Shown: positions 45,509 to 55,216, numbered from the stretch's first letter. The stretch: 64,000 nucleotides of DNA from Ilyobacter polytropus DSM 2926 (GCF_000165505.1 NC_014633.1:310001-374000); one strand, 5' to 3'. The notes: a model not told the origin generated them from the letters alone. Numbers and translations: made by a program.

Positions 45509-46124
45509 AATGCAATACCTGTAAAAGTCAAATTGTTGAAAGTTTTATTAGACATTATGACAAGATACCACATCAAAATATAACTTAACCAAATTATTTT
45601 TTTTGACAAAATAATTTAGTAAATTTATACCATTAAATAATACATTATTTGAAATGGGTGTCTTATCAGACTACACAATTTCAGAATATATTTCAAATAT
45701 ATTATTTCAAACCATAGAATATATATAACTTATGATTGGGAAAAACCTACCATCAGAACCCTGATTTAAAGTCAAAAAAACTTAAAACAAACTAAAATAT
45801 CTAAAACAGAACACGATGTAGGGTCTGAAATTATGGATATATAAATTGGTTTTTAAAATTTTTATTTGAAGCAGTTAAGGAAAATTAATATTAAATTAAT
45901 ATTAAATTAATAAAATTGCATGTAAATATTATACTTGATTTTTTTCTGAATCCTGTATTTATTTTAAAATATATTACTAATTGCTTAAATTGTATCTATT
46001 TATAAAATATAGGATTTACTGTAGAGACCTAAAATCTTATTTATTTTCAAATTCTAAAATTAGATAAAAAAATCCAAATTTTTGTCACAAGGTTGCATAG
46101 AAAAAATTTTTTTAAATAAAATAC
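45509..46124. other. AT-rich gap upstream of gltB, no gene seen
   Basis: About 615 bases with stops in every frame. It should hold the gltB promoter on the minus strand. ATTAATATTAA is tandemly repeated near 45885-45912. No RNA gene motif was recognised. Confidence 0.5.
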
Positions 46125-46616
46125 TGAATTTACAAGAATATTAAAGTCAAAAGATTTTGTCACGAATTAAAACTGATAAAAGGCAAAAAAAAATTAGCAC
46201 GAATAAAGAAAAACCTTTTGACCATAGAGCATCATAAAAGTGTATGTTGCACAGAGAAAAAGAGAGAGTTTCACAGATTTAAAACTGAAACTATAAACCC
46301 TCTCTTTAGCGAAGGGTTTTTTATCCTTTTTCCCTTGCCATTGACAAAATAAGCGTTAAGAATAACCGCATTGAAATCCTTAGAAAAAATCCACTGTCTG
46401 AGCGTAGCGAGTAGCCAAAAAATAACGAGTTATACGAGTATATTTTCTGGTTCTCAGAAACTTGTTTTCTGAGTCTCATTACTTTTCTTGGATTTTCAAG
46501 GTTATTTAGTTGATTTTTCACAGGCTTGAACTTTTGGTTATGCCCTGACCGAAAGGAGGAAATGCCCTTGGGGTGCTTTTCTTTCAAGAGAAAAGTAACG
46601 AATCCTTATAAATTCA
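46125..46616 (+). repeat. MITE-like repeat, copy B (long form)
   Basis: About 490 bases bounded by TGAATTTACAAGAAT and, in inverse, CTTATAAATTCA. Its right 280 bases, from GCCATTGA onward, match copy C at 54823-55102 nearly base for base. Its outer parts match copy A at 30597-30741. Inside are hairpins AGTTTCA/TGAAACT (46267-46292), AACCCT/AGGGTT followed by T (46296-46322) and CTCAGAAA/TTTTCTGAG. The minus-strand frame at 46321-46587 recurs in copy C but has no gene-like support. Confidence 0.78.
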
Positions 46617-46681
46617 ACACTTTAATTCAAAACAAAAGAGCAACTTAGGTTAATATTTACAATAGACGCAAAGAAATAAAA

Positions 46682-46709
46682 AAGGATAGCTTTAGAAAGC
46701 TATCCTTAG
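46682..46709 (-). terminator. Terminator after serC
   Basis: GGATAGCTTT (46684-46693) pairs with AAAGCTATCC (46696-46705). Read on the minus strand it ends in TTTTTTATT. Confidence 0.9.
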
Positions 46710-46714
46710 AAAAA

Positions 46715-47836
46715 TTATTTATTTACCTCATTATAGGCCCACTCTAACCATAGTAACATAACATCTATATCTTGCTTTTCTACTGTTGCACCGCACCATA
46801 TTCTTATTCCTTCAGGAGCAGTTTTATAGGAATTTATGTCATAAGCAGCTTTTTCATTTTCCATGAGTTTTAACATTTTTTTACGCTTTTCAGTTGGGAG
46901 GTCAATTGTGAGACATACACTGGTGTTAGAACGAGTACAAGGGTCATTGGCCAAAAAATCAATCCATGAATGCTTTTCCACAAAAGTTTCTACAACTTTA
47001 AAATTATCCATACTTCTTTTGATGAGTCCTTGTAGCCCCCCTATAGACTCTGACCATCTCAGTGCATCTAGATAGTCCTCATTACAAAGCATTGAAGGAG
47101 TGTTTATGGTAGAACCTTCAAATATCTCTTTTGCAACTTTATCGTCTTTTTTCAACCTGAAAATTTTTGGAATAGGCCACTGTGGTGAGTAGCTTTCTAG
47201 ACGTTCTACAGCACGAGGGGAGATTATGAGCATACCATGCCCAGCTTCTCCTCCTAGAACTTTCTGCCATGAAAAAGTAACAACATCTAGCTTTTCCCAA
47301 GGGATATCCATAGCAAAAACTGCAGAGGTAGCATCACAGATAGTCAGTCCCTTTCTGTCATGGGATATGAAATCAGCTTTTGGAATTTTGACTCCACTGG
47401 TGGTACCATTCCATGTAAATACTATATCATTATCACAGTCAACTTGAGAAATATCAGGAAGCTTGCCGTAATCAGCTGAAAACTCTCTGACTTTTTCTAA
47501 TTTTAGTTCTTTTAAAATATCTGTAGCCCAAGATTTTCCAAAGGCATCAAAATGAATAACATCTATCTTCCTTTCCCCTAATAGGTTCCACATTGCCATC
47601 TCTATAGCCCCAGTATCAGACGCTGGTACTATTCCCACGAGATAGTTTTTTGGTATACCTAGAATTTCCTTTGTTTTTTCAATTGATTCCTGTAGTTTTG
47701 ATTTTCCTAGGACACTTCTGTGAGAACGCCCTAAGGGAGCATCCTTTAATGCACCTAACGTAAAGCCAGGATGTTTGGCACAGGGACCAGAAGAAAAATT
47801 AGGATTCTTCGGTTTTATATTTGGTTTTTTGATCAT
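46715..47836 (-). CDS. serC: Phosphoserine aminotransferase (SerC, archaeal-type subfamily)
   Basis: A PLP enzyme that makes phosphoserine from phosphohydroxypyruvate. Marks are [53 protein letters not shown] and [18 protein letters not shown], with the PLP lysine in [11 protein letters not shown]. This pattern belongs to the subfamily seen in Methanosarcina and some bacteria rather than to E. coli SerC. The ATG at 47836 follows AAAGGGGGAAA, so the 47860 extension is dropped. A HAD hydrolase gene lies 92 bases upstream. No serA or serB is in view. Confidence 0.88.
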   Translation of the reverse strand: MIKKPNIKPKNPNFSSGPCAKHPGFTLGALKDAPLGRSHRSVLGKSKLQESIEKTKEILGIPKNYLVGIVPASDTGAIEMAMWNLLGERKIDVIHFDAFGKSWATDILKELKLEKVREFSADYGKLPDISQVDCDNDIVFTWNGTTSGVKIPKADFISHDRKGLTICDATSAVFAMDIPWEKLDVVTFSWQKVLGGEAGHGMLIISPRAVERLESYSPQWPIPKIFRLKKDDKVAKEIFEGSTINTPSMLCNEDYLDALRWSESIGGLQGLIKRSMDNFKVVETFVEKHSWIDFLANDPCTRSNTSVCLTIDLPTEKRKKMLKLMENEKAAYDINSYKTAPEGIRIWCGATVEKQDIDVMLLWLEWAYNEVNK

Positions 47837-47928
47837 GAAATTTTCCCCCTTTTGAAACACATGATGATTTAGTAAATATTACTATAATATAAAAAATTAC
47901 CCAAGTTATTTTTATATACTATTTTTTA

Positions 47929-48420
47929 TTATGGTTTTAAAATATCAAGAATTTGAATTATTTTATTTATTTTGTAATCTGCAGATAGAGTATCGGAAAA
48001 TAAGTTATTTTCATCAAACAATAAGGTAGACATACCTAGTGATTTTGAATTGACAATATCATTGTTATAGTCATTTCCAACCATGAGACATTCATTTGCA
48101 GAAAAATTTGTAGATTTCAGTATAGCTTTAAAAAATCTAATATCTGGTTTTTCAAAACCGAGATCTTTAGACGTGAAAAAATATGAAAAGAAATTATCTA
48201 TACCTACTCTTTTTAAAGCAGACTTCATAAGTCCTGAGTCTGACTCTCCTGCATTTGATGCCACACAAAGAGTGTAATTTTTTCCTAACTCTCTTAAAAC
48301 CTCTCTTACTCCAGGGATTATATCTACGTTTTTCCAGTGAGCCATAGGACCTGAATCATTATAGTCTCTCATGAGGGTATCTCCCCAGTCAAAAATTATG
48401 ATTTTAATGTTTTTAATCAT
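47929..48420 (-). CDS. HAD-superfamily hydrolase
   Basis: A 163-residue HAD protein with a small cap. Motif I reads IIFDWGDTLM, so the nucleophile Asp is present but the usual second Asp (acid/base at +2) is Gly. Motif II is VASNAGES, and motif III-IV is KPDIRFFKAIL and MVGNDYNNDIVNSKSLGM. FDWGDTLM is common in a HAD branch of uncertain substrate. It lies between the racemase-like gene and serC on the same strand, which raises but does not prove a role as a phosphoserine phosphatase. Confidence 0.8.
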   Translation of the reverse strand: MIKNIKIIIFDWGDTLMRDYNDSGPMAHWKNVDIIPGVREVLRELGKNYTLCVASNAGESDSGLMKSALKRVGIDNFFSYFFTSKDLGFEKPDIRFFKAILKSTNFSANECLMVGNDYNNDIVNSKSLGMSTLLFDENNLFSDTLSADYKINKIIQILDILKP

Positions 48421-48495
48421 ATAAATTCTCCCCTGTTTTGGAAATCGTTTAAATTATTGCTTTATAGATGAAATTAGATATGGTAAAAAATCAAC

Positions 48496-49563
48496 TTAAG
48501 AATCTGAGAAATCTTTGTAAACATATGGCGATGTCATAAGAGAGAGACAGCCTCCGTAGTTTACTCTAAACTTTATAGTATCACCAACTGATAGGCTTTT
48601 TTCTGAATCAGTAACGTCTAGTATAAGATGGTCACTGCTTCCTCCTAAAATATTTATTTTATCGTCAAGAGGCGAAACATCTTCAGGGTTTACATCCTGT
48701 CTTCCTATGGCACATATCGCCTTAGAACGTATACCCATATCTATAAAAGAAGGCTTGTTTCCAAAGGCGTCTAAACCTTGCTTTCCAATAGGTTTAGATG
48801 GTTTCTTTCTAAGTTCGATTATTTCAGCTTCTAAAATAAAAGTGTCTGCCGAGAGGCCGTTAATGGGAAGGTGGTCTATTCCTATACCTAGGATTATTGA
48901 GGCTCCAAGTCGAAGTTGGTTTATCCCATCTGGGATCTGGTTGTCCTCAAATAGTCTAATTGATCCAGAATTTCCTCCTGAAAGAATTTCTGTGTCTATA
49001 TTAAAAAGATTGCTTATTTTATTTTTTATAAGGACTAGTTTTTCTAAAATCTCTTTGCTGGGAATAACGGCACCATAACAGCTTAGATTTGTTCCCAATC
49101 CCAAAAGTTTTACATTTTTTAACTGTGCTATTTCAGCAACTGTCTCTAAGATCTCTTTTTCATAAAAAAGTCCCTCTCTCAAGTCTCCTAAATCAATCAT
49201 GAGGATCAAGTCAATTATTTTATTCTGATTACTAGCCTGCTCTGATAATTTTTTTATTGTGAAAATTTCAGACACCAGGACAATATCGGAATATCTCACA
49301 ACATCATCTGCCTGGCTTGGCATGGGGATTCGTAAAAGCATTTTTTTACACTTTATTTCTTTTAGTTTTTCTAAGTTTTCAACTCTTGAATCAGCGATTA
49401 TTTCTATGCCTGAGTCAACAAGAGACTGTGCAATATAAGGATTTCCACAAACAACCTTTGTCACCCCTGCTATTTTTATACCTTTTCTGGCAGATTCCTT
49501 CACTAGTCTAGAGCTGTTATACTTTATTTTTTTTATGTCTATTTTTAATTTTGGGTATGGCAT
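48496..49563 (-). CDS. Alanine/ornithine-racemase-family PLP enzyme
   Basis: A fold-type III PLP protein of about 355 residues. It opens with PYPKLKIDIKKIKYNS and carries the PLP lysine in AGVTKVVCGNP, then DSRVENLEKLK, LLRIPM, MIDLGDLREG, GLGTNLSCYGAV, SGGNSGSI and NQLRLGASIILG. This matches the family annotated as alanine/ornithine racemases. The product could be D-ornithine or D-alanine. The ATG at 49563 is seven bases after AAAGGAG and overlaps the upstream membrane-protein gene by 19 bases; the longer frame to 49602 lies wholly within that gene. Confidence 0.82.
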   Translation of the reverse strand: MPYPKLKIDIKKIKYNSSRLVKESARKGIKIAGVTKVVCGNPYIAQSLVDSGIEIIADSRVENLEKLKEIKCKKMLLRIPMPSQADDVVRYSDIVLVSEIFTIKKLSEQASNQNKIIDLILMIDLGDLREGLFYEKEILETVAEIAQLKNVKLLGLGTNLSCYGAVIPSKEILEKLVLIKNKISNLFNIDTEILSGGNSGSIRLFEDNQIPDGINQLRLGASIILGIGIDHLPINGLSADTFILEAEIIELRKKPSKPIGKQGLDAFGNKPSFIDMGIRSKAICAIGRQDVNPEDVSPLDDKINILGGSSDHLILDVTDSEKSLSVGDTIKFRVNYGGCLSLMTSPYVYKDFSDS

Positions 49564-50297
49564 TTTAACTCCTTTAGAGTATCTAGGAAAAATTTTAACC
49601 AACAGGGGTATATCCTCTGCCGTTTTAGTTTTCCCTCTTTGTATTTAAGTCTAAGAAAAAGCTGTATATTTTTTTGGTCAGGATGACTTGTACTATCCTC
49701 AATCTTTTGAGAAACCCCGATACTTCCGGAAGTTTTAAAAATTTTAAATCCCATTTTTCTGTAAAATTCAGGGGCTATATAAATATTTCCAGGCAGTCTT
49801 TTTACATAACCTTTAGAGTTTAGCCAGTCATCAGCCATTGCCATTATATTCTCTCTGGTGATATTTTGTCCAGTCTTATAATTGAAATTAAGGTCAAAAG
49901 TTTCGTCGATGACCTCAGTGTAATATAGAAATTTTTCTTCCCCAAGGTCTATCTCATTTAAAGGATTAACTTTTTCAATTTTATTCAGAGCTGCTGTTTT
50001 TTTATCATATTTATTTCTGACCAGACCGATAAAAGCCTCCTCTGTCATGAGCAGAGTATAACAAGAAAAAGAAAATACTATTATATATAGGAAAATTTGT
50101 GAACTAAATTTGAATATTAACTTTAAAATACCTCCAACAAGAAAACCAAAAATCAAGCCAAAGACAGGGACGGCAAAAAATATAAAAAGCCACATCATTT
50201 CAAGGTTTGAATCAGTGTAATAGACAGTTGAAGCTACTGCTGAAAAAAATATAATAATCGTTGCTAATATAATTCCCGTAATATTTTTCTTGTTCAT
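49545..50297 (-). CDS. Membrane protein of unknown function, coupled to the racemase-like gene
   Basis: I do not recognise this 250-residue protein. It has three hydrophobic segments (about 6-25, 34-58 and 66-88). A hydrophilic domain of about 160 residues follows, with DLGEEKFLYYTEVIDETFDLNFNYKTGQ, SKGYVKRLPGNIYIAPEFYRKMGF and a C-terminal CWLKFFLDTLKELKC. It starts after TAGGAGG. Its 3' end overlaps the racemase-like gene by 19 bases, so the two are co-translated. The domain's side of the membrane is uncertain. Confidence 0.7.
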   Translation of the reverse strand: MNKKNITGIILATIIIFFSAVASTVYYTDSNLEMMWLFIFFAVPVFGLIFGFLVGGILKLIFKFSSQIFLYIIVFSFSCYTLLMTEEAFIGLVRNKYDKKTAALNKIEKVNPLNEIDLGEEKFLYYTEVIDETFDLNFNYKTGQNITRENIMAMADDWLNSKGYVKRLPGNIYIAPEFYRKMGFKIFKTSGSIGVSQKIEDSTSHPDQKNIQLFLRLKYKEGKLKRQRIYPCWLKFFLDTLKELKCHTQN

Positions 50298-50461
50298 AAA
50301 GCCTCCTAAAATAAGGGTTTTGTCGTAATTATATTGGTAATGTATTGTGTTTTCCTTTATAAAATGAATATAAATTTAATTTATCTTAATTAATATGACA
50401 TGAAAATGACATTTTTTTAAGTTATTGTGCCCAAGTATTTGGTCTTCTGTCAATATAGTAG

Positions 50462-51358
50462 TCAACCTAACACCAATTTTTTCTGTATTTTTTCAAACTC
50501 AACAGGGGAGACATTTCCTAAGAAACTGTGTCTCCTCTCTTTATTATAAAATTCTATGTAATCAAATACCATTGCCTTCATATACCTTTTAGTTACTAAA
50601 CCTTCTACATAAATCATCTCTTTCTTCAAAGAAGCATGAAAGGATTCTATTACTGCATTATCATAACAGTTCCCACGTCTACTCATAGATTGGATTAATC
50701 CTAGCTTCTTTACAAGGTTAGAGTACTCCCTACTCGAATATTGCGATCCTTGATCACTATGAATTATCAGTTCTTCCTCTGGTTCCTCCAGTAAAAATGA
50801 CCTTGTTAAAGTATCTATTACTAACTCACTAGTCATGCGCTTACCTATATCGTAGGCGATAATCCTTCTAGAAAAAAGATCCATAATTGTGCTTAAATAT
50901 AGCCAACCTTCGCTTGTCCAAATATATGTGATATCTGTAACCCAGACCTCATTTTTTCTACCTACTTTGAATTTTCTTTTTACAATATTTCCTGTGATAT
51001 TTTCTCTTTTACTCTTTTCATTTCCTGTTTTAAACTTCTTGGTAGAATTAACTGATATATCATTTTCTTTCATTATTCTATTTATTCGTCTTTCGCTTGT
51101 TATTATGCCATATTCATCTTTGAGCTCAACCTTTAGTCTAGGGGCTCCATAGCTCCTCTTATGTCTGTTCTTTCTGACCTCTAGAATACTATCTAGAATC
51201 CCTTGATCCTTTTTCTTTCTCTCAGTAGTTTTGTTATTCTGAAACTTATTAAAACCACTTCGAGAGACTTCTAGGGCTCTACATATCTGAGATATAGAAT
51301 GAACATTTCTGTGTATTTCAACGAAGATAAAGAGTTCCCTCTTAGTTATCTTTTTTTC
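50462..51358 (-). CDS. IS3-family transposase OrfB (DDE domain), copy 1
   Basis: The reading frame is open from within the 3' end of orfA, without its own start codon, so it is made as an OrfAB fusion by -1 frameshifting at the A7G run. From its start it reads ELFIFVEIHRNVHSISQICRALEVSRSGF. The integrase core has DDE residues in WVTDITYI, IHSDQGSQY and NAVIESFHASLKKE. The part after the internal ATG at 51073 (203 residues) holds the whole catalytic core. No stops or shifts, so it looks active. Confidence 0.9.
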   Translation of the reverse strand, partial: EKKITKRELFIFVEIHRNVHSISQICRALEVSRSGFNKFQNNKTTERKKKDQGILDSILEVRKNRHKRSYGAPRLKVELKDEYGIITSERRINRIMKENDISVNSTKKFKTGNEKSKRENITGNIVKRKFKVGRKNEVWVTDITYIWTSEGWLYLSTIMDLFSRRIIAYDIGKRMTSELVIDTLTRSFLLEEPEEELIIHSDQGSQYSSREYSNLVKKLGLIQSMSRRGNCYDNAVIESFHASLKKEMIYVEGLVTKRYMKAMVFDYIEFYNKERRHSFLGNVSPVEFEKIQKKLVLG

Positions 51359-51639
51359 CTTGAGAATATGGCTGTAGCCTTTTTTAAGATCTCTATATCC
51401 TCTTCTTTTTCCTTAAGTAGATTTTTCAACCTGATAATTTCTTTGTCTTGAGCGCTTAACTCCATGTCCTTCTTAGGACCTCCAAAGTATTTCTTTTCCC
51501 AGGCAGCAACAGTATTAGTGGTAATACCGTATTCATTTGATAGCTCTACCTTTGTTTTTATTTTAAGGAAAGAAAGCTCAGCGATTTGCTTCTGTTTCTC
51601 CTCTGAAAATCTTGCATATCTTCTTTTTTCTTCCATCAT
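51346..51639 (-). CDS. IS3-family transposase OrfA, copy 1
   Basis: A helix-turn-helix protein of about 97 residues that binds the IS ends: RYARFSEEKQKQIAEL, LSNEYGITTNTVAAWEKKYFGG, then a leucine-zipper-like LKNLLKEKEEDIEIL. It ends in FSRKKR at the A7G run where the ribosome shifts into orfB. The ATG at 51639 or the next one at 51636 lies five or eight bases after AGGAG; the GTG at 51645 overlaps that site. Confidence 0.9.
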   Translation of the reverse strand: MMEEKRRYARFSEEKQKQIAELSFLKIKTKVELSNEYGITTNTVAAWEKKYFGGPKKDMELSAQDKEIIRLKNLLKEKEEDIEILKKATAIFSRKKR

Positions 51640-51866
51640 AGCCACTCCTAAATATGTTTATTTTTTATTATATATTTTTGAGTGCTAAACTGTCTACTAA
51701 ACCATCATAACACCATATTTTTAAAATAAAGAAGTAAAAAATATTGTAAAAATATTGTAAAAATGTTAAAAATTAAAAAAAAGTAATAAAACTTATAAAA
51801 AAGTCAGTCAAAAATGACTTTTAGAGGTATTATTTAATAGAGAAATAATTAATTGTGAGGTGTAGC

Positions 51867-52928
51867 ATGAAGGAAAGAAATAGTGATACTGAAATTAAAA
51901 AGCTGCATCTGGATTTTGAAAATCTGGATAAGCTGAATTATCTGACAAAAAGACTCCAGAGTGTTATAATGGCGGCAGAAAATGAAATTGAATTTTTTGC
52001 AAATATATCCAATCTGTTTATGGATGAGTGTGGATATAAATTTGCAAATATAAAAATTATTGGGGAAGAATCTAAAAAAGAAGGCAAAGAATCAGCAAAA
52101 ATAGAAAACTTTCAGCTTAAGAAAAATTTTGAATCAAACTTTTCTGTACCTATTTTATATGGTTCTTCTAGGATGGGGACTTTGAATCTTTACTCTGATA
52201 GAAAAAATGCATTTAAGAAAGATGAAAGAAATATTTTGGAAAAATTAGCTGGAGATATAGCATATGGTTTTTATATTCTTCGTTTAAAAAAAGAGAGAGA
52301 CAAAGCATTAAAATCTCATGAAGAAGCACTTTTGAATACAATAAAGGCTTTTGTAACGACAATGAGGAAAAGAGACCCCTATACTGCAGGACACCAGCAA
52401 AGAGTCACAGAGTTAGCATTGGCCATAGGTGATAAGATGGGGCTAGATAAAAACTGTATAGAGGGACTCCGTATAGGGGCTATGATACACGACATAGGAA
52501 AGATAAATATACCCGGCGAAATATTAAACAGACCTGGCAAAATAACAAGGCATGAATTTGAAATAATAAAACCTCACTCACAACTAGGGCATGAAATAAT
52601 AGAAGGATTAAATTTCCCGTGGCCTGTTGGCAAAATGATACTGCAGCATCATGAAAGGATAGACGGCACAGGATATCCAAAGGGATTAAAAGGCGACGAG
52701 ATAATCACTGAAGCCAAAATAATAGCTGTGGCAGATGTTGTAGAGGCTATCAGTTCTCACAGACCTTACAGAGTGGCTCTAGGAATACAGGCTGCTCTAA
52801 CAGAGATAAAAAACAGAAAAGGAAGTTCTTTTGACAGCCAGATAGTGGATATCTGTGTTGAACTCTTTGAAAAACAGGAGTTTCACTGGGAAAACAGTCA
52901 CAGTTTCTTGGAAAATATAACTGCCTGA
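51867..52928 (+). CDS. GAF-HD-GYP cyclic-di-GMP phosphodiesterase
   Basis: A 353-residue soluble protein with an N-terminal GAF-like sensor (about 15-150; FSVPILYGSSRMGTLNLYS) and a complete HD-GYP domain. The metal and active-site marks are all present: HQQRV, MIHDIGKINIPGEIL, IKPHSQLGHEIIEG, LQHHERIDGTGYPKGLKGDEI and VADVVEAISSHRPYR. It should hydrolyse cyclic di-GMP. The ATG at 51867 follows GTGAGGTG. A terminator follows, then a diguanylate cyclase gene carrying a stop, so a synthesis/breakdown pair once stood here. Confidence 0.92.
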   Translation: MKERNSDTEIKKLHLDFENLDKLNYLTKRLQSVIMAAENEIEFFANISNLFMDECGYKFANIKIIGEESKKEGKESAKIENFQLKKNFESNFSVPILYGSSRMGTLNLYSDRKNAFKKDERNILEKLAGDIAYGFYILRLKKERDKALKSHEEALLNTIKAFVTTMRKRDPYTAGHQQRVTELALAIGDKMGLDKNCIEGLRIGAMIHDIGKINIPGEILNRPGKITRHEFEIIKPHSQLGHEIIEGLNFPWPVGKMILQHHERIDGTGYPKGLKGDEIITEAKIIAVADVVEAISSHRPYRVALGIQAALTEIKNRKGSSFDSQIVDICVELFEKQEFHWENSHSFLENITA

Positions 52929-52954
52929 TTAGACATTGTTAATTAGATTATATA

Positions 52955-52982
52955 TAACCGACTGAAAAAGTCGGTTTTTTTG
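52955..52982 (+). terminator. Terminator after the HD-GYP gene
   Basis: AACCGAC (52956-52962) pairs with GTCGGTT (52970-52976) and is followed by T7. Confidence 0.85.
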
Positions 52983-53036
52983 GTGGGAATATGATAGAAT
53001 ATTTGAAATTAATCTTGAAAATCGGAGGGCTGTTTA

Positions 53037-54530
53037 GTGGAAAAATTAAAAAATAAGTATGCACTTATTATAAATCTAATTCTAGTAGTGGGTTTTTTAA
53101 GTGTAAGTTTGACCAGTTATTTTGTTTCTTTGAGTTCACTTAGAAAAGAAATCCGTGAAAATCAGCTTCCCTTGACCAGTGACAACATATACTCAGAGAT
53201 ACAGAGAGATTTTTTACAGCCTGTTTATACTTCATCTCTCATGGCTATGGATACTTTTCTCAGAGACTGGGTAATATCAGGTGAAAAAGATGAAACTAAA
53301 ATTGTAAAATATCTGAGAGAGATAAAAATGAAGTATAATACCTTTACCAGTTTTTTTGTCTCAGATCGAAGTTATAAGTACTATCATACTGATGGGATAT
53401 TAAAAAAAGTCAGCAGAAACAGTTCTCGTGACGAATGGTATTTTCGAGTACAGAATATGAAAAATGATTATGAGATAAATGTGGACCCTGACATGGCAAA
53501 TAATGATACCATGACAATTTTTGTAAATTATAAGGTCTATGGATACAATGGTTAATATATAGGGGCTACAGGAGTTGGTCTAAAGGTAGATGCCGTAAAA
53601 AATTTAATAGAAAGATACCAGAAAGATTACGGAAGTCAGATATATTTTACCGACAAAGACGGAAACATAGTTCTCCATGGTTCAAATTTTAAAATGGAAT
53701 CAAACAATATCCATACAATAAAAGGCTTATCTGAAATTTCAGATGGAATTTTGAAAAATAAAAATGAAACTCAAAAATATAAAAAAAATGGGGAGTTTAT
53801 CCATGTAAACAGCCGTTATATACCTGAACTTAAATGGCATCTTGTAGTTGAAAAAAGTGAAAAAAAAGCCATCAAAAATATTCACAAGGCCCTCTATATG
53901 AATCTAGGGATATGCGCAGTTATGGTTATAATCATCTTTGTTCTTATAAATATATTGACCTCTCCCTATGAAAAACAGCTTCACCAAATGGCCACCACTG
54001 ATAAACTAACCAGGGCGTATAACCGACAGGCTTTTGACCTTATGATGATGCAAACTATAAAAGATTCTGAGAGAAACAGCAGCAGATTCTCAATTATTAT
54101 TTTTGACATAGATTTTTTGAAAGAGGTCAATGATGAATATGGGCATCTGGCAGGTGACGAAGTATTAAAGAATGTGGCCACCTTAACAAAGACATTCCTT
54201 AGAAAATCGGATGTTTTTTCACGATGGGGAGGGGATGAGTTTATCCTACTTCTAAAAGACTGCGGTATAGAGGATGCATATAAGCTTGCTGAGGAAATCC
54301 GTAATAAAATAAAAATTAATAAGGTAATATGGAAAAACAATCATATCTCTAGTAGTGTGAGTATAGGGGTTGCAGAATATTACCTAAAAGAGGATGCTGA
54401 TAAGCTTATAAGCAGGGCTGACAAGGCCTTGTATATTTCAAAAATAAATGGAAGAGACCGAGTTGAGAAGGGGTATTTAGAAGATAACTTTTCTGAAAAA
54501 TCTAAACAGAAAAAAGCTATAACTGTCTGA
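53037..54530 (+). pseudogene. Sensor diguanylate cyclase gene with an in-frame stop codon
   Basis: One frame runs from a GTG behind CGGAGGG to 54530, broken only by TAA at 53553-53555. The part before the stop has a membrane helix and a dCache-like periplasmic domain (WVISGEKDETKIVKYL, FVSDRSYKYYHTDG, WYFRVQ). The part after it continues the same domain in the same frame: YIGATGVGLKVDAVKNLIERYQ, FTDKDGNIVLHG. A second membrane helix and a full GGDEF domain follow (DKLTRAYNRQAF, FDIDFLKEVND, RWGGDEF, with an RKSD inhibitory site). The intact protein would be about 497 residues. A single base change (for example AAA to TAA) explains the break. The C-terminal piece has no evident start signal. 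Confidence 0.85.
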
Positions 54531-54587
54531 TCTTTGAAGGTTATTTAACAGTCTCGTTCTTACTAGAAGTAAATTCTTATAAATTAC

Positions 54588-55102
54588 TGAATTTATCCAA
54601 AAGCTGTGTTACTTTCTTTGCTTGCCCAAAGAAAGTAACCAAAGAAAAGGCACCCCTAAAAAATACCTAAAATCACTTCTGAACTAACTTTCTATTGAAA
54701 TATAGTTGGTAAACCTCCTTATTTCAATGAAAGTGGATTTCACAAGATGATTTCTTAACGGTATTTTTTAAAGGGGAATTTAAAATCTTAAATGATTTTT
54801 TTAAATCTTTTGAAATTTTTTTGGCCATTGATAAAATAAGCGTTAAGAATGACTGAGAGAAATCTCTAGAAAAAATCGACTGTCTGAGCGAAGCGAGTAT
54901 CCAAAAAATAACGAGGGATACGAGTATATTTTCTGGTTCTCAGAAACTTGTTTTCTGAGTCTCATTACTTTTCTTGGATTTTCAAGGTTATTTAGCTGAT
55001 TTTTCACAGGCTTGAACTTTTGGTTATGCCCTGACCGAAGGGAGGAAATGCCCTTGGGGTGCTTTTCTTTCAAGAGAAAAGTAACGAATTCCGATAAATT
55101 CA
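54588..55102 (+). repeat. MITE-like repeat, copy C (long form)
   Basis: About 515 bases bounded by TGAATTTATCC and, in inverse, GATAAATTCA. Near the left end is a perfect 13-base stem, GTTACTTTCTTTG (54608-54620) with CAAAGAAAGTAAC (54627-54639). The outer 60-70 bases form a longer imperfect inverted repeat with the right end (GTTACTTT, AAAGAAAAG and CACCCC are shared). The right 280 bases match copy B. The left interior has no match in the window. Confidence 0.78.
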
Positions 55103-55151
55103 ATACCTTGACTTAAAATAAAAGATTAGCTGAATATAATCTAGCAAAATA

Positions 55152-55191
55152 AAAAAACTTCCAGGTAATTTTTCATACTTGGAAGTTTTTT
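55152..55191 (-). terminator. Terminator after the PEP-utilising enzyme gene
   Basis: AACTTCCA (55156-55163) pairs with TGGAAGTT (55180-55187) with long A/T extensions on both sides. Confidence 0.82.
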
Positions 55192-55216
55192 AAGTTAAAT
55201 CTTATTAACTTAATTT

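Larger units (their letters stand above)
50440..51715 (-). mobile_element. IS3-family insertion sequence, copy 1
   Basis: A 1276-base element with imperfect inverted ends, TGGTCTTCTGTCAATATAG at the left and TGGTGTTATGATGGTTTAG (read inward) at the right. It is flanked by the direct repeat TATT (50436-50439 and 51716-51719), the target duplication. It encodes OrfA and OrfB of an IS3-family transposase. The same element, as far as compared base for base, lies at 60006-61281 in the opposite orientation. This copy inserted between genes. Confidence 0.93.

Noticed and set aside
45885-45912. ATTAATATTAA tandem repeats as a possible CRISPR or iteron array
   Set aside because: Units are very short, pure A/T and without spacers; they look like simple low-complexity sequence.
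46321-46587. An 88-residue minus-strand frame in repeat copy B (and its counterpart at 54843-55103)
   Set aside because: It lies in a repeat, has no convincing start signal and no recognised domain.
53553-53555. Stop-codon read-through in the split cyclase at 53 kb
   Set aside because: The stop is TAA followed by T, not a leaky context, and there is no selenocysteine-type TGA.
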